Notes: generated by a model from the sequence alone, not told the origin. DNA of 6,397 nt from Candidatus Njordarchaeum guaymasense (GCA_030587605.1 JAUQYT010000138.1:1-6397); one strand, 5' to 3'; positions 1 through 6,022 are shown, counted from the stretch's first letter. Made by a program: numbers and translations.

Positions 1-1190
1 GCGAACCCACTCATTGATTCGACTAGGACACCTTTATCTGTCTCCGAAATCAGTGCGTTCTTTGAGTGGTTGCCCGGCTTGATTATCAAATTTGACGGGT
101 AGACTTCAGGCTTGGCTCTGTATCCGTTGCCTGCAATCGAACGCAGGATGTCGACATTGTACCCTCCCGGAAACCGTGAGGCATTACCAGTGTCTCTTGT
201 CTGCAATGCGCTCGCGGTGGTGGCATTGTGAAGGAAGCTTCTTAGTACTCCTTTCTCTATTACGAGGGTATCCTGTGAAGGGAATCCCTCGTCGTCAAAA
301 CTTCTAGTGGAGAAACCACCTTGATATGTTGAATTGTCGCGGATCGTCAGACTGTCAGAAACCACTGCCTCATCTATTTTTCTTCCCCATGCCGATCCGC
401 CAGAAATGACTCTTTCGCCCTTCAAGGTATCAACTAGCACATCACAGACTTGACTCGAAATCGGTTCCGCTCCGAAAATTACTGTGCCCTGGAATGTCTC
501 GACTGGCTTTGGGTTGAACATAGCAACGACCATTTCTCCGACGTTCCGCCCGACCTTCTCCGGGTTCAGGTCTGCCGTACGTTTGAATTCATAATCGGCG
601 CAAAAGCCTGTCGTTTCACCTTTTTGTTTGCCACTGCCTCCGAGGTAGAGCACAGTTCTTGTTTCTCTTTCTTCACAATCAACCCCTAACGAGTTGATGA
701 CCCCCCGCCAACCCATCATGTAGGATACACGCCCACTTTTGGCAATAACCCTATTGTCGAAGCCTTCAGCAGCGGAAATCGCACGATTCGCAAGTTCTAC
801 TGCGTCTTCGATACTTGTCCCCTCAACTCGTGAATCAAAGAGTCCGTTCAGCTTTCTTATCTTGTTTTCTTCTGGAAGGGAGAGATTCGGCATTCTCGAA
901 CTCGCATTTGCGATGGCGAGTGCTTTTTGCCCGGCTTCCAGGATTGCGTCTTGGGTTAGTTTGCTGGTACAGGCGAATCCGACTCTGTCTCCTGCGACGA
1001 CAACTCGAAAGCCAACACCAGCATCGTGTATTATGTTTTGACTCATGATCTCAGAGTTACTTATGGTAACTTCTGTGGAATTAGTTGCCGTTAGGAAGGC
1101 CTCGATGTTAGTTGTGGCCTTCTTCTCGAATTTCCCGATTGCTTTGCGCACATGGTTGATCAAGTCTTCCCAATCGTCGGTTAGACTCAT
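1..1190 (-). CDS. pmbA: TldE/PmbA-family protein (partial, C-terminus outside the window)
   Basis: This is the partner subunit of the TldD metalloprotease. In characterised systems TldD and TldE form a heterodimer that degrades unfolded or small peptides; only TldD carries the zinc site. The frame is open without a stop from the ATG at 1190 to base 1, giving about 396 residues. The family is usually around 440-450 residues, so roughly the last 50 are missing because the window ends, not because the gene is broken. Family signatures visible are FDDEG followed by a conserved VIEKGVLRSFLHN stretch near residue 300, then a TGNASR segment. There is no HExxxH motif, as expected for TldE. The ATG overlaps the tldD stop codon by four bases (ATGA), which implies translational coupling and fixes the start. 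Family assignment is confident; the protein substrate is unknown. Confidence 0.9.
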   Translation of the reverse strand, partial: MSLTDDWEDLINHVRKAIGKFEKKATTNIEAFLTATNSTEVTISNSEIMSQNIIHDAGVGFRVVVAGDRVGFACTSKLTQDAILEAGQKALAIANASSRMPNLSLPEENKIRKLNGLFDSRVEGTSIEDAVELANRAISAAEGFDNRVIAKSGRVSYMMGWRGVINSLGVDCEERETRTVLYLGGSGKQKGETTGFCADYEFKRTADLNPEKVGRNVGEMVVAMFNPKPVETFQGTVIFGAEPISSQVCDVLVDTLKGERVISGGSAWGRKIDEAVVSDSLTIRDNSTYQGGFSTRSFDDEGFPSQDTLVIEKGVLRSFLHNATTASALQTRDTGNASRFPGGYNVDILRSIAGNGYRAKPEVYPSNLIIKPGNHSKNALISETDKGVLVESMSGF

Positions 1191-2572
1191 GTGCCATTCC
1201 CCCCTCCGCCTACCACAATCTTGCAACGTATTGCTGGAACGACTCTCCCTTGAACAGCGAACTGATATTTCCCACATAAGCCTGGACGCAGAATGGATTC
1301 TCTGCCTACAGCATCTATGGTCTTGAAGACCTCGATAGCGTTTCCCGCGACGTTTGCCCCGCGCAGATCCTCCGTCAATTTGCCATTGCTTATTCTGTTG
1401 GCGCTCTGAAAACCGAATGTGAAGTTTGCGTTGACATCTTCTTCTCCGCCAAAAGTCCCTTCTAAGAATAGACCGTCTTTGATACCTTCTATCATCTCCT
1501 CTATCGAGAAGTCGCCACCTTCTATCCCTATGTTGGTTTGCCTGATTAAGGGCTCAACACTGTAGTCCCAAGCATACGCGTTGCCTGTTGGTGCTACGCC
1601 GGCAAGTGCTGCGCTGGTCCTATCGTGCATGAATGATCTCAACACGCCTTTCTCAATTAGGTTTGTCTTTTTGCACTCAACTCCTTCATCATCAAATGCA
1701 AAGTAGCCTAAGCCATTTCCCACTTTTCCATAGTCGTATATCGTGACAAGTGTGGACGAGACGACGTCACTTATATGATCCCCGAAGCCACCGCCCGTCA
1801 TGGCGATGTCTGCCTCAAGCGAGTGACCAATCGCTTCGTGAAGGAGCGTCGCACATAGAGTTGGGTGCACTACGACCTGAAATCTGCCTGATGGCGGCGC
1901 CTTTGACTTGAGGAGTCTGACGGCCTTCTGACCCGTGATCTGACCTAGAGAATAGGGCGAAGATCTATCGAAGAGCTCCATCCCTCCGCTGTGTCCAAGC
2001 ATCTCCGACGCAGGGCATATAGTGTCACCAGTTCTGGCTACTACATCCACCATCAGTAGTATGCGCGTGACTTCCTGATGAATTCTGGATCCTTCAGAAC
2101 TCAGGAAGTATCTGTCGTCCTCAATTCCGATGTACGTCGCTTCAGCGTTCACAACCTCTGGATGATTCTCCCTTGCTCCTTTGCATGCCTGCAAAGGGAT
2201 CTGAGCTGTCTCCTCTACAGAGTAGTTGCTTGCTGGCTTCCTGACAGGGTATCTCAGATCCCTTCTCTCCGCCCTTACCAACGGAATCTCGGTCTTACTC
2301 CTGCGACTGGATGCTTTGGCTAGCTTGATTGCGTTCGTCAGAGCCTGAGTGAGTCCTTCAGGTTTGAGGTTATTCGTCGAACTGAATCCCCAGGATTTTC
2401 CCCTCGTGTGTGCTCTTATGCCCACCCCGTTCAAGGCGATACTAGAAAAATCTTCAGTGACTCCGTTTCTCACTTTGCATACCGTGATCGTCCTCCTTTG
2501 ACCTCGGAACTGCAAAATATCGGCAGCTCTAGCAACTTCATTGTCCAGATACTTCTCGAGAATGTCGAACAT
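1187..2572 (-). CDS. tldD: TldD-family zinc metalloprotease
   Basis: This is the catalytic subunit of the TldD/TldE protease, a cytoplasmic enzyme. The E. coli pair matures microcin B17 and is implicated in CcdA antitoxin turnover. The protein is 461 residues, normal for archaeal TldD. The HExxxH zinc motif is at residues 245-250 (HEAIGH), with Glu246 as the likely catalytic base. A Cys at about residue 433 in a GLCGK motif near the C-terminus matches the position of the third zinc ligand in the family. An FDDEG motif lies near residues 293-297 and a short Gly-rich tail (VGGGGNG) ends the protein. The ATG is preceded by a purine-rich GAGGGTGG (2579-2586), supporting this start. The gene is first in a two-gene operon with tldE, with an ATGA overlap. 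All catalytic residues appear present, so it is probably active; the physiological substrate cannot be read from the sequence. Confidence 0.95.
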   Translation of the reverse strand: MFDILEKYLDNEVARAADILQFRGQRRTITVCKVRNGVTEDFSSIALNGVGIRAHTRGKSWGFSSTNNLKPEGLTQALTNAIKLAKASSRRSKTEIPLVRAERRDLRYPVRKPASNYSVEETAQIPLQACKGARENHPEVVNAEATYIGIEDDRYFLSSEGSRIHQEVTRILLMVDVVARTGDTICPASEMLGHSGGMELFDRSSPYSLGQITGQKAVRLLKSKAPPSGRFQVVVHPTLCATLLHEAIGHSLEADIAMTGGGFGDHISDVVSSTLVTIYDYGKVGNGLGYFAFDDEGVECKKTNLIEKGVLRSFMHDRTSAALAGVAPTGNAYAWDYSVEPLIRQTNIGIEGGDFSIEEMIEGIKDGLFLEGTFGGEEDVNANFTFGFQSANRISNGKLTEDLRGANVAGNAIEVFKTIDAVGRESILRPGLCGKYQFAVQGRVVPAIRCKIVVGGGGNGT

Positions 2573-3013
2573 TCTCGCCCACCCTCACTCGGCGCAACAA
2601 CTAACGACTGGATACTGATCTTTGAAGCGCTTGGGACTGCAGAAAAACAATCCTGTCTCTGAGCCTCTCCTCAGGAACGCGAAGAATAATGTTCATAGAT
2701 CACCAAACACCATATATGACTTACCCTCAACAATAGATCTTCTCATAACCAGCTGATCTCGAATTGGATATATCACGCGCCAGCAAGTGACCATTGAAAC
2801 CTTAGATGAAAATGAACAAAGCAAATAATATGCCCGCAAAAAAGAGGGGTGGAAGGAAAGGGACTCAAATATTCTCGAGTCTTTGAGTCTTTCGGCGCGG
2901 TCCCAGTAGAAACTGCCCATTAGAGCCCTAACTCCAGAGACATCAACAAGCTGAACCTGCGTAGATAAGCTATTCAGTCCGGGACTGGACAAATAAACCG
3001 GAGTAGAACGTGA
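2573..3013. other. Intergenic region upstream of tldD with no convincing gene
   Basis: No convincing protein gene is seen in these 441 bases. On the minus strand there are two AT-rich TATA-like stretches (around 2710-2717 and 2765-2772) that could serve tldD with a long leader, but neither is at the usual distance from the start at 2572. A 31-codon minus-strand reading frame (2696-2601) begins MNIILRVPEERL and is noted as a finding only. A 99-codon minus-strand frame (2992-2693) runs through the dispersed repeat and resembles no family I know. The region carries repeat copy 1 (2862-2917) and, just below it on the minus strand, a run of six T (2840s). On the plus strand, AAATAAA at about 2991-2997 is a weak candidate TATA box for the antitoxin gene at 3014, and would imply a nearly leaderless transcript. 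Confidence 0.5.
2862..2917 (-). repeat. Dispersed dyad element, copy 1
   Basis: Read on the minus strand the core (2895-2862) is CCGAAAG, then a 10-base half-site GACTCAAAGA (sharing its G), 8 variable bases (CTCGAGAA), and the inverted half-site TATTTGAGTC. ACTCAAA/TTTGAGT can form a perfect 7-base stem; including the flanking G/C it is 8. A further conserved block, GGCAGTTTCT (2917-2908), lies 12 bases before CCGAAAG and is shared with copy 2. The spacing between CCGAAAG and the second half-site is 17 bases, identical in all three copies. The element lies about 290 bases upstream of tldD on the same strand. CCGAAAG resembles an archaeal BRE, but the following TATA position is poor, so promoter, operator, structured RNA and mobile repeat all remain possible. 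Confidence 0.7.
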
Positions 3014-3208
3014 ATGGTGACAGCAGGAAAAATAGACGTCTTGGAAAAGGAGATCCGCAGCCTCACGAGTCTTGTTTTGGTTGGGAAGGATGCTCTACTT
3101 GAAAGGAAACTGGTCTCACTGAGAGGTATGGGCAAGCTCTTGGTTTCTGAGAAAGAGTTGGATCAGTTCTTGATGCAAGCAAAGAAGACACTCTTCAAGG
3201 ACGCCTAA
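3014..3208 (+). CDS. VapB-like antitoxin, apparently without its toxin
   Basis: This encodes a charged 64-residue protein. The N-terminal half (LEKEIRSLTSLVL, residues 9-21) should be an amphipathic helix. The C-terminal half has the pattern VSLRGM, then VSEKELDQF, then AKKTLF, close to the tail of archaeal VapB antitoxins (VSL-G-, VSEEDIEEAKKSLF), the part that normally wraps around a PIN-domain VapC toxin. In intact modules vapC follows immediately. Here an ATG at 3210, one base past the stop, opens a frame that closes after six codons (MRALYF), and the next gene on that side is the convergent relE, whose stop is 12 bases away. A GGAG sits ten bases before the ATG at 3014, somewhat far. I infer an orphan antitoxin, perhaps a remnant of a vapBC module. 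The family call rests on motif resemblance only. Confidence 0.65.
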   Translation: MVTAGKIDVLEKEIRSLTSLVLVGKDALLERKLVSLRGMGKLLVSEKELDQFLMQAKKTLFKDA

Positions 3209-3220
3209 GATGCGCGCGCT

Positions 3221-3490
3221 CTACTTCTGATATGCTTTCTTTCGAGGCAATACAGCATAAACAACAATGGTATGCTCGGGCTGAAGTTCGAATAGAACTC
3301 TGAACTCTCCAACTCTGAGACGATACTGATCTTTATAGCCCTTCAGCTTCTTCACGTCGAGTTCAGGAAGCAAACCTTCCTTTAGCTTCTGTATTCTCGC
3401 GGAAATCCTCTCACGATCCTCCTTAGCAAGTTTTCGCAACTGTCTGTCCGCTTTGCTCTCAAGAAATACTCTATATTTCGTGGAGGTCAA
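3221..3490 (-). CDS. relE: RelE/ParE-superfamily toxin (mRNA interferase-like)
   Basis: The 89-residue protein has the length and fold signature of RelE toxins, which in characterised members enter the ribosomal A site and cut mRNA. The N-terminus YRVFLESKADRQLRKL leads into two helices; the hallmark central strands read YRLRVGEFRVLFEL (about residues 56-69), followed by IVVYAVLPRKKAYQ at the C-terminus, with the basic residues and terminal Tyr typical of the active site. The start is TTG at 3490, since no ATG or GTG in frame gives a better N-terminus; a GAAGGAAGG purine run precedes it. The start lies 20 bases inside the upstream antitoxin gene, so toxin translation is probably coupled to and limited by antitoxin translation. 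RelE family membership is well supported; ribosome-dependent cleavage is inferred from the family. Confidence 0.9.
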   Translation of the reverse strand: MTSTKYRVFLESKADRQLRKLAKEDRERISARIQKLKEGLLPELDVKKLKGYKDQYRLRVGEFRVLFELQPEHTIVVYAVLPRKKAYQK

Positions 3491-3641
3491 TGCGGCCTTC
3501 CTTCTTTCTCTTCTCGTAGTCTCGCATCTCTGCTACCTCGTCCTCATCAGGCTCTTCCACTCCCACGAGCCTAGCGTCTATAACCGCCTCTATGCGCTCG
3601 AGCATTGACTTTATCTCTTTTATTTCACTAGCGACGTCCAT
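3471..3641 (-). CDS. RelB-like antitoxin paired with the RelE-type toxin
   Basis: This 56-residue protein runs from the ATG at 3641 to the TAG at 3471. Its first half is a heptad-like helix (SEIKEIKSMLERIEAVI), followed by RLVGVEEPDEDEVAEM and a charged tail (YEKRKKEGRIDLHEI). The EEP-(D/T)-EDE motif followed by a Lys/Glu-rich tail is the pattern of the short archaeal antitoxins encoded just upstream of RelE toxins. GGGTGTG (3653-3647) lies five bases before the ATG and contains the GGTG part of an archaeal Shine-Dalgarno. The gene overlaps relE by 20 bases. Such antitoxins bind and neutralise the toxin and often repress their own promoter; autoregulation here is an inference. No ribbon-helix-helix motif is obvious in the sequence. 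Confidence 0.85.
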   Translation of the reverse strand: MDVASEIKEIKSMLERIEAVIDARLVGVEEPDEDEVAEMRDYEKRKKEGRIDLHEI

Positions 3642-3676
3642 GAGAACACACCCGTGACTCTTATTGCATCATAGGG

Positions 3677-3683
3677 TAAAAAA
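3677..3683 (-). promoter_or_regulatory. Candidate TATA box for the relB-relE operon
   Basis: On the minus strand this reads TTTTTTA within GGTTTTTTACCC. Its centre is about 39 bases before the antitoxin ATG, which would place the transcription start near 3655 and give a leader of about 14 bases containing the Shine-Dalgarno. The same T run could instead be a terminator for transcription coming from the hydrolase side. Confidence 0.35.
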
Positions 3684-3776
3684 CCTTGGCTTTGGGGGTT
3701 CCAAATATTGCGCGCTGGAGACTCTGTTAAATGACTGTAGGGAAAGCTACCCCTAAAAACGTATCACGAGGAACTA

Positions 3777-3834
3777 GACTCAAATACTGCTTGGTCATTG
3801 AGTCTTTCGGTTCCGGAACCCTTCAGAAACTGCC
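3777..3834 (-). repeat. Dispersed dyad element, copy 2
   Basis: The minus-strand core (3810-3777) is CCGAAAG, half-site GACTCAATGA, 8 variable bases (CCAAGCAG), then TATTTGAGTC, with the same 17-base spacing as the other copies. GACTCAA/TTGAGTC gives a 7-base stem. Upstream on the same strand is the perfect 12-base palindrome GGTTCCGGAACC (3809-3820), and GGCAGTTTCT (3834-3825) as in copy 1. An outer stem GGAAC/GTTCC can also close around the inner stem. A run of five T follows about 25 bases downstream on the minus strand. The copy lies between the hydrolase stop and the relB-relE operon, about 135 bases before the antitoxin start. Confidence 0.7.
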
Positions 3835-3889
3835 TACGGAAGAGGCACTAGGTAAAATGGGGAATATGTTGCCTACGCAAGGTCAGCGT

Positions 3890-4690
3890 CTACTTCAGTT
3901 TATCCATGAAGCTCTTGACTGCTTTGTTGAACTCGTCTTTTGCCTCTAACGGCGTATAATGGCCGATTGCTGGCTTGAGAACAACTAGCTGGGAATTCTT
4001 TATGTGCTCCTTCATGTAGCTAGACTGCTTCGGATCCACGCCTCCATCTGCGTCACTTGTTATTATCAGTACTGGCATCTCTATCTGACTCAGTTTGCCA
4101 GTGAGATCGTATTCTTCAGCTATTGATTTTAAGCAGTCTATCTTTACATGATCTGGACACTTCAAGCTCTCCTCAGCTGCTGCCCGGACGATGTTCTTGT
4201 GTTCCTTCTGGAATTTAGCGTTAAACGAGGACCTAACGACTTCCAGCCAGAGCGAGCTTGCGCCTTTCTTTAAGAGATCGAGCATAGCCTTCATCGTTGG
4301 GTCTCCCTTGTGGGCATATGCAGCGTTACAGAGTATAACGCCTTTCAATCTCTTCGAGAACACTGGATCGGTAGCGTACGTAAGAGCGATATATCCACCC
4401 ATAGAGTGACCGCACAAGACGAACTTCTCCTTACCCAGTAGCTTGTCAAACAACTGGTTCAGCTCTTCCGCGAATTCTCCCATACTGTACGGAGCTTGAG
4501 GCTTGTCAGAAGCACCGTGACCTTTTAGATCAGGTGCTATCACGCGGTAGAATTTCGAGAAATATGGAACTTGCTTGTTCCAGAACCAGCTGTTGCCACT
4601 CATGAAGTGTACCAAGACTAGTGGGGGTGACCCGCTTCCCTCTTCCTTGTAGAACAATTTCGCTCCGTCTTTCAGAGTGAAGAACGGCAC
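3890..4690 (-). CDS. Alpha/beta hydrolase-fold enzyme
   Basis: This 266-residue protein has the full alpha/beta hydrolase pattern. LVLVHFMSG (residues 24-32) replaces the usual HG oxyanion-hole motif. IAPDLKGHGASDKP (51-64) follows the next strand. The nucleophile elbow is GHSMGGY with Ser96. A likely acid is Asp213 (in ITSDADGGVDP; Asp215 is the alternative), and the catalytic His244 is in AIGHYTPLEA. No signal peptide is visible, so it is probably cytoplasmic. The family includes esterases, C-C bond hydrolases and haloperoxidase-like enzymes, and the substrate cannot be told from sequence. The GTG start at 4690 has GGAGGG seven bases upstream (4703-4698) and a strong TATA box at the right distance, so it is well supported. 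The gene appears to be a single transcription unit; it is not obviously linked in function to its neighbours. Confidence 0.93.
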   Translation of the reverse strand: MPFFTLKDGAKLFYKEEGSGSPPLVLVHFMSGNSWFWNKQVPYFSKFYRVIAPDLKGHGASDKPQAPYSMGEFAEELNQLFDKLLGKEKFVLCGHSMGGYIALTYATDPVFSKRLKGVILCNAAYAHKGDPTMKAMLDLLKKGASSLWLEVVRSSFNAKFQKEHKNIVRAAAEESLKCPDHVKIDCLKSIAEEYDLTGKLSQIEMPVLIITSDADGGVDPKQSSYMKEHIKNSQLVVLKPAIGHYTPLEAKDEFNKAVKSFMDKLK

Positions 4691-4727
4691 AACTCAACCC
4701 TCCTCGCTTTGAACAATCAAGGGAACA

Positions 4728-4739
4728 CATATATATACC
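4728..4739 (-). promoter_or_regulatory. TATA box of the alpha/beta hydrolase gene
   Basis: The minus strand reads GGTATATATATG, an excellent archaeal TATA box. Its centre is about 44 bases before the GTG start, predicting transcription from about 4709 and a leader near 19 bases that includes the GGAGGG ribosome site. Confidence 0.7.
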
Positions 4740-5077
4740 TACTCAAAATGGTCCGCACGAATGTGTTGATGCTGTCGGGGAAGGGATTAAGGTTAGTGCA
4801 AATGCGGAGGAGCAAAAGACCGTTCGCTAAAACGTATTGTAGTGCGCGCTGGATTTGAACCTCGTTCAATATGGATTTTCTAATTCTATTTTCTAAATTG
4901 ATTATTTGCACTACGGAATTCTTCTTTGTTGTTCATGTCGTTATAGTGTGTGTTGTGTATCTCATCAGCTTAGTTTTGTCTGGAAGAACGGTATCGAGTA
5001 TGTGCTGTTTTGAGCGCGCGCAAGCAATTGAAGGTTTCAACCGTGTTTCTCAATTTCACTCACTCAGAAGCTATTCA
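4740..5077. other. Divergent intergenic region, no gene recognised
   Basis: These bases separate the hydrolase and flavodoxin promoters. About 4862-4990 is clearly richer in A and T than the flanking genes. An 84-codon plus-strand frame (4871-5125) is rich in Phe, Ile and Val only because the DNA is T-rich, and it covers the flavodoxin promoter. A 64-codon minus-strand frame from a GTG at 4911 covers the hydrolase TATA box; neither resembles a known family. A tRNA-like T-arm sequence (4851-4861) lies inside a 7-base inverted repeat spanning 76 bases, but it does not fold as a tRNA. I see no supported gene here. Confidence 0.5.
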
Positions 5078-5094
5078 GAGAAAAGGTTAATATC
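5078..5094 (+). promoter_or_regulatory. Candidate BRE/TATA promoter of the flavodoxin gene
   Basis: GAGAAAAG (5078-5085), a purine-rich BRE-like box, is followed by GTTAATATC (5086-5094) as TATA box. The centre is about 40 bases before the ATG, predicting a start near 5115 and a 15-base leader with GGAG at 5118-5121 as ribosome site. Confidence 0.55.
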
Positions 5095-5129
5095 CATTAA
5101 TCACAGCCGTCATTCGTGGAGTTGAGTTC

Positions 5130-5603
5130 ATGGTTTCAGTCTTAGTCGCATTCGACACGAAATACGGCAATACAAAGCGCGTCGCGGAGGCAATCGCTGA
5201 AGGGTTGAAGACGGCTCGCGAAATCAAGGCGACCGTTCTCAACATCAAAGACGTGGACGCGAAAACAATCCCAACTTTTGATGCATTCCTAGTTGGTTCC
5301 CCTGCTCACTTCGGTGGACCCACCGGCACGGCCAAGGGGTTCATCGAGCGAATGGGCAAACTCAAGCTGGAAGGCAAATGCATCGCTGTTTTTGACACCT
5401 ATATCACCAACCCAAGGGGTTCAGATTTTGAGAAGGCGGTGCGGAAATTGGAAGAGCACATCCGCAAGAAGGCGCCGAGTCTCACCATCGTATCGCCAGG
5501 GCTGTCAATCAGAGTTTCCGGGATGAAGGGCCCAATCGCCGACGGCGAACTCCCCAAGTGTCAAGAGTTCGGCAAGCGATTCGCTGCGCAGCTCCGCAAG
5601 TAG
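5130..5603 (+). CDS. Flavodoxin-like FMN-binding protein
   Basis: This 157-residue single-domain flavodoxin is a cytoplasmic one- or two-electron carrier or small FMN reductase. The phosphate-binding loop is DTKYGNT (residues 9-15), directly after the first strand VSVLVAF. The second FMN loop is GSPAHFGGPTG (56-66) after strand DAFLV. A third loop around FDTYITNPRGSDF (88-100) would cover the isoalloxazine ring. The C-terminal GMKGPIADGEL and FGKRFAAQL complete the fold. Length and motif order are normal for the family, and nothing is missing. The ATG at 5130 is supported by GGAG eight bases upstream and a TATA-like box. Its base composition is more GC-rich than the intergenic DNA just before it. 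It faces the tautomerase gene tail-to-tail. The redox partner is unknown. Confidence 0.93.
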   Translation: MVSVLVAFDTKYGNTKRVAEAIAEGLKTAREIKATVLNIKDVDAKTIPTFDAFLVGSPAHFGGPTGTAKGFIERMGKLKLEGKCIAVFDTYITNPRGSDFEKAVRKLEEHIRKKAPSLTIVSPGLSIRVSGMKGPIADGELPKCQEFGKRFAAQLRK

Positions 5604-5631
5604 CCAGTGATGATGCTTGGCTCTTGCGTCG

Positions 5632-5646
5632 TTGCGGTCACCTCAA
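5632..5646. repeat. 15-base direct repeat, left copy
   Basis: TTGCGGTCACCTCAA occurs here and, exactly, at 5987-6001, so the two copies flank the tautomerase gene. The right copy is that gene's ribosome-binding region and the first base of its start codon. Here the equivalent start codon position reads ACG and no tautomerase-like frame follows. Confidence 0.6.
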
Positions 5647-5744
5647 GCTGAGCTTATTTCGCGAACCCAGTCCCCAGCCGAAGATGGAGTCACCTTCAAC
5701 ACTTAAGAAACTCAGATCGCGAGCCCCAAACGAACATTCAAGGG

Positions 5745-5750
5745 AAAAAA
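5745..5750 (-). terminator. Candidate oligo-T terminator of the tautomerase gene
   Basis: Six consecutive T on the minus strand, within CAGTTTTTTCCC, lie about 35 bases past the tautomerase stop codon. Archaeal RNA polymerase often stops at such runs without a hairpin. No comparable signal was seen after the flavodoxin stop on the plus strand. Confidence 0.35.
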
Positions 5751-5783
5751 CTGAGCGAATGGTATCCTACGTTGCGTCTGAGC

Positions 5784-5987
5784 CTAGACTGCCTCGCGCT
5801 TCGCGTGTAATTGTGAGTGTAGTTTTCCTCCTGTTGCCCAATTGGTCTTAGGAGTCTCGTAGATGATGATTTCAACTGCATCTCTGGGGACACCTAGATC
5901 CTCAAAGACTTTAGTTATTCCTTCAGCTATTTTCTTCTTGCCTTCTTCGGTAATACCAGACCACATGGTAACTTGAACTAGAGGCAT
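5784..5987 (-). CDS. 4-oxalocrotonate tautomerase-family protein (DmpI-like)
   Basis: This 67-residue protein starts MPLVQVTMW, so removal of Met leaves Pro1, the catalytic base of the tautomerase superfamily. The fold pattern is beta-alpha-beta: PLVQVTM, then TEEGKKKIAEGITKVFEDLG, then AVEIIIYETPKTNWATGGKL. The closing NWATGGKL matches the F50/GG segment of 4-oxalocrotonate tautomerase, with Trp49 replacing Phe. Ile11 sits where the classical enzyme has Arg11, and Glu38 where it has Arg39, so the substrate is probably not 4-oxalocrotonate. An in-frame upstream ATG at 6020 exists, but the start at 5987 is preferred because it exposes Pro1 and has a perfect GAGGTGA (5999-5993) five bases upstream. 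Such proteins assemble as hexamers. It is a single gene, convergent with the flavodoxin. Confidence 0.9.
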   Translation of the reverse strand: MPLVQVTMWSGITEEGKKKIAEGITKVFEDLGVPRDAVEIIIYETPKTNWATGGKLHSQLHAKREAV

Positions 5988-6001
5988 TGCGGTCACCTCA
6001 A
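5987..6001. repeat. 15-base direct repeat, right copy
   Basis: This is the exact second copy of TTGCGGTCACCTCAA (see 5632-5646). On the minus strand it reads TTGAGGTGACCGCAA and contains the tautomerase Shine-Dalgarno GAGGTGA, so part of the sequence is under functional constraint. Confidence 0.6.
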
Positions 6002-6022
6002 CCCGATATAATCCTTGCAACG

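Noticed and set aside
2693..2992. 99-codon minus-strand frame ending with an ATGA overlap to the 31-codon frame
   Set aside because: It reads through the non-coding repeat element, has no plausible ribosome site and no family resemblance; the overlap is probably coincidence.
3709..4853. TGCGCGCTGGA present at 3709-3719 and 4843-4853
   Set aside because: An 11-base match is expected several times by chance in a window this long, and the flanks do not align.
4839..4914. Possible tRNA gene on the minus strand: GTAGTGC and GCACTAC ends 76 bases apart with a T-arm-like GGTTCAAATCC inside
   Set aside because: The T stem does not pair beyond two bases, seven rather than five bases separate the T loop from the acceptor strand, and there is no D arm with GG; the interior is AT-rich. 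A seven-base inverted repeat at this distance is expected by chance.
4871..5125. 84-codon hydrophobic plus-strand frame
   Set aside because: Its hydrophobicity follows from T-rich DNA, it covers the flavodoxin promoter and ribosome site, and it shows no family pattern.
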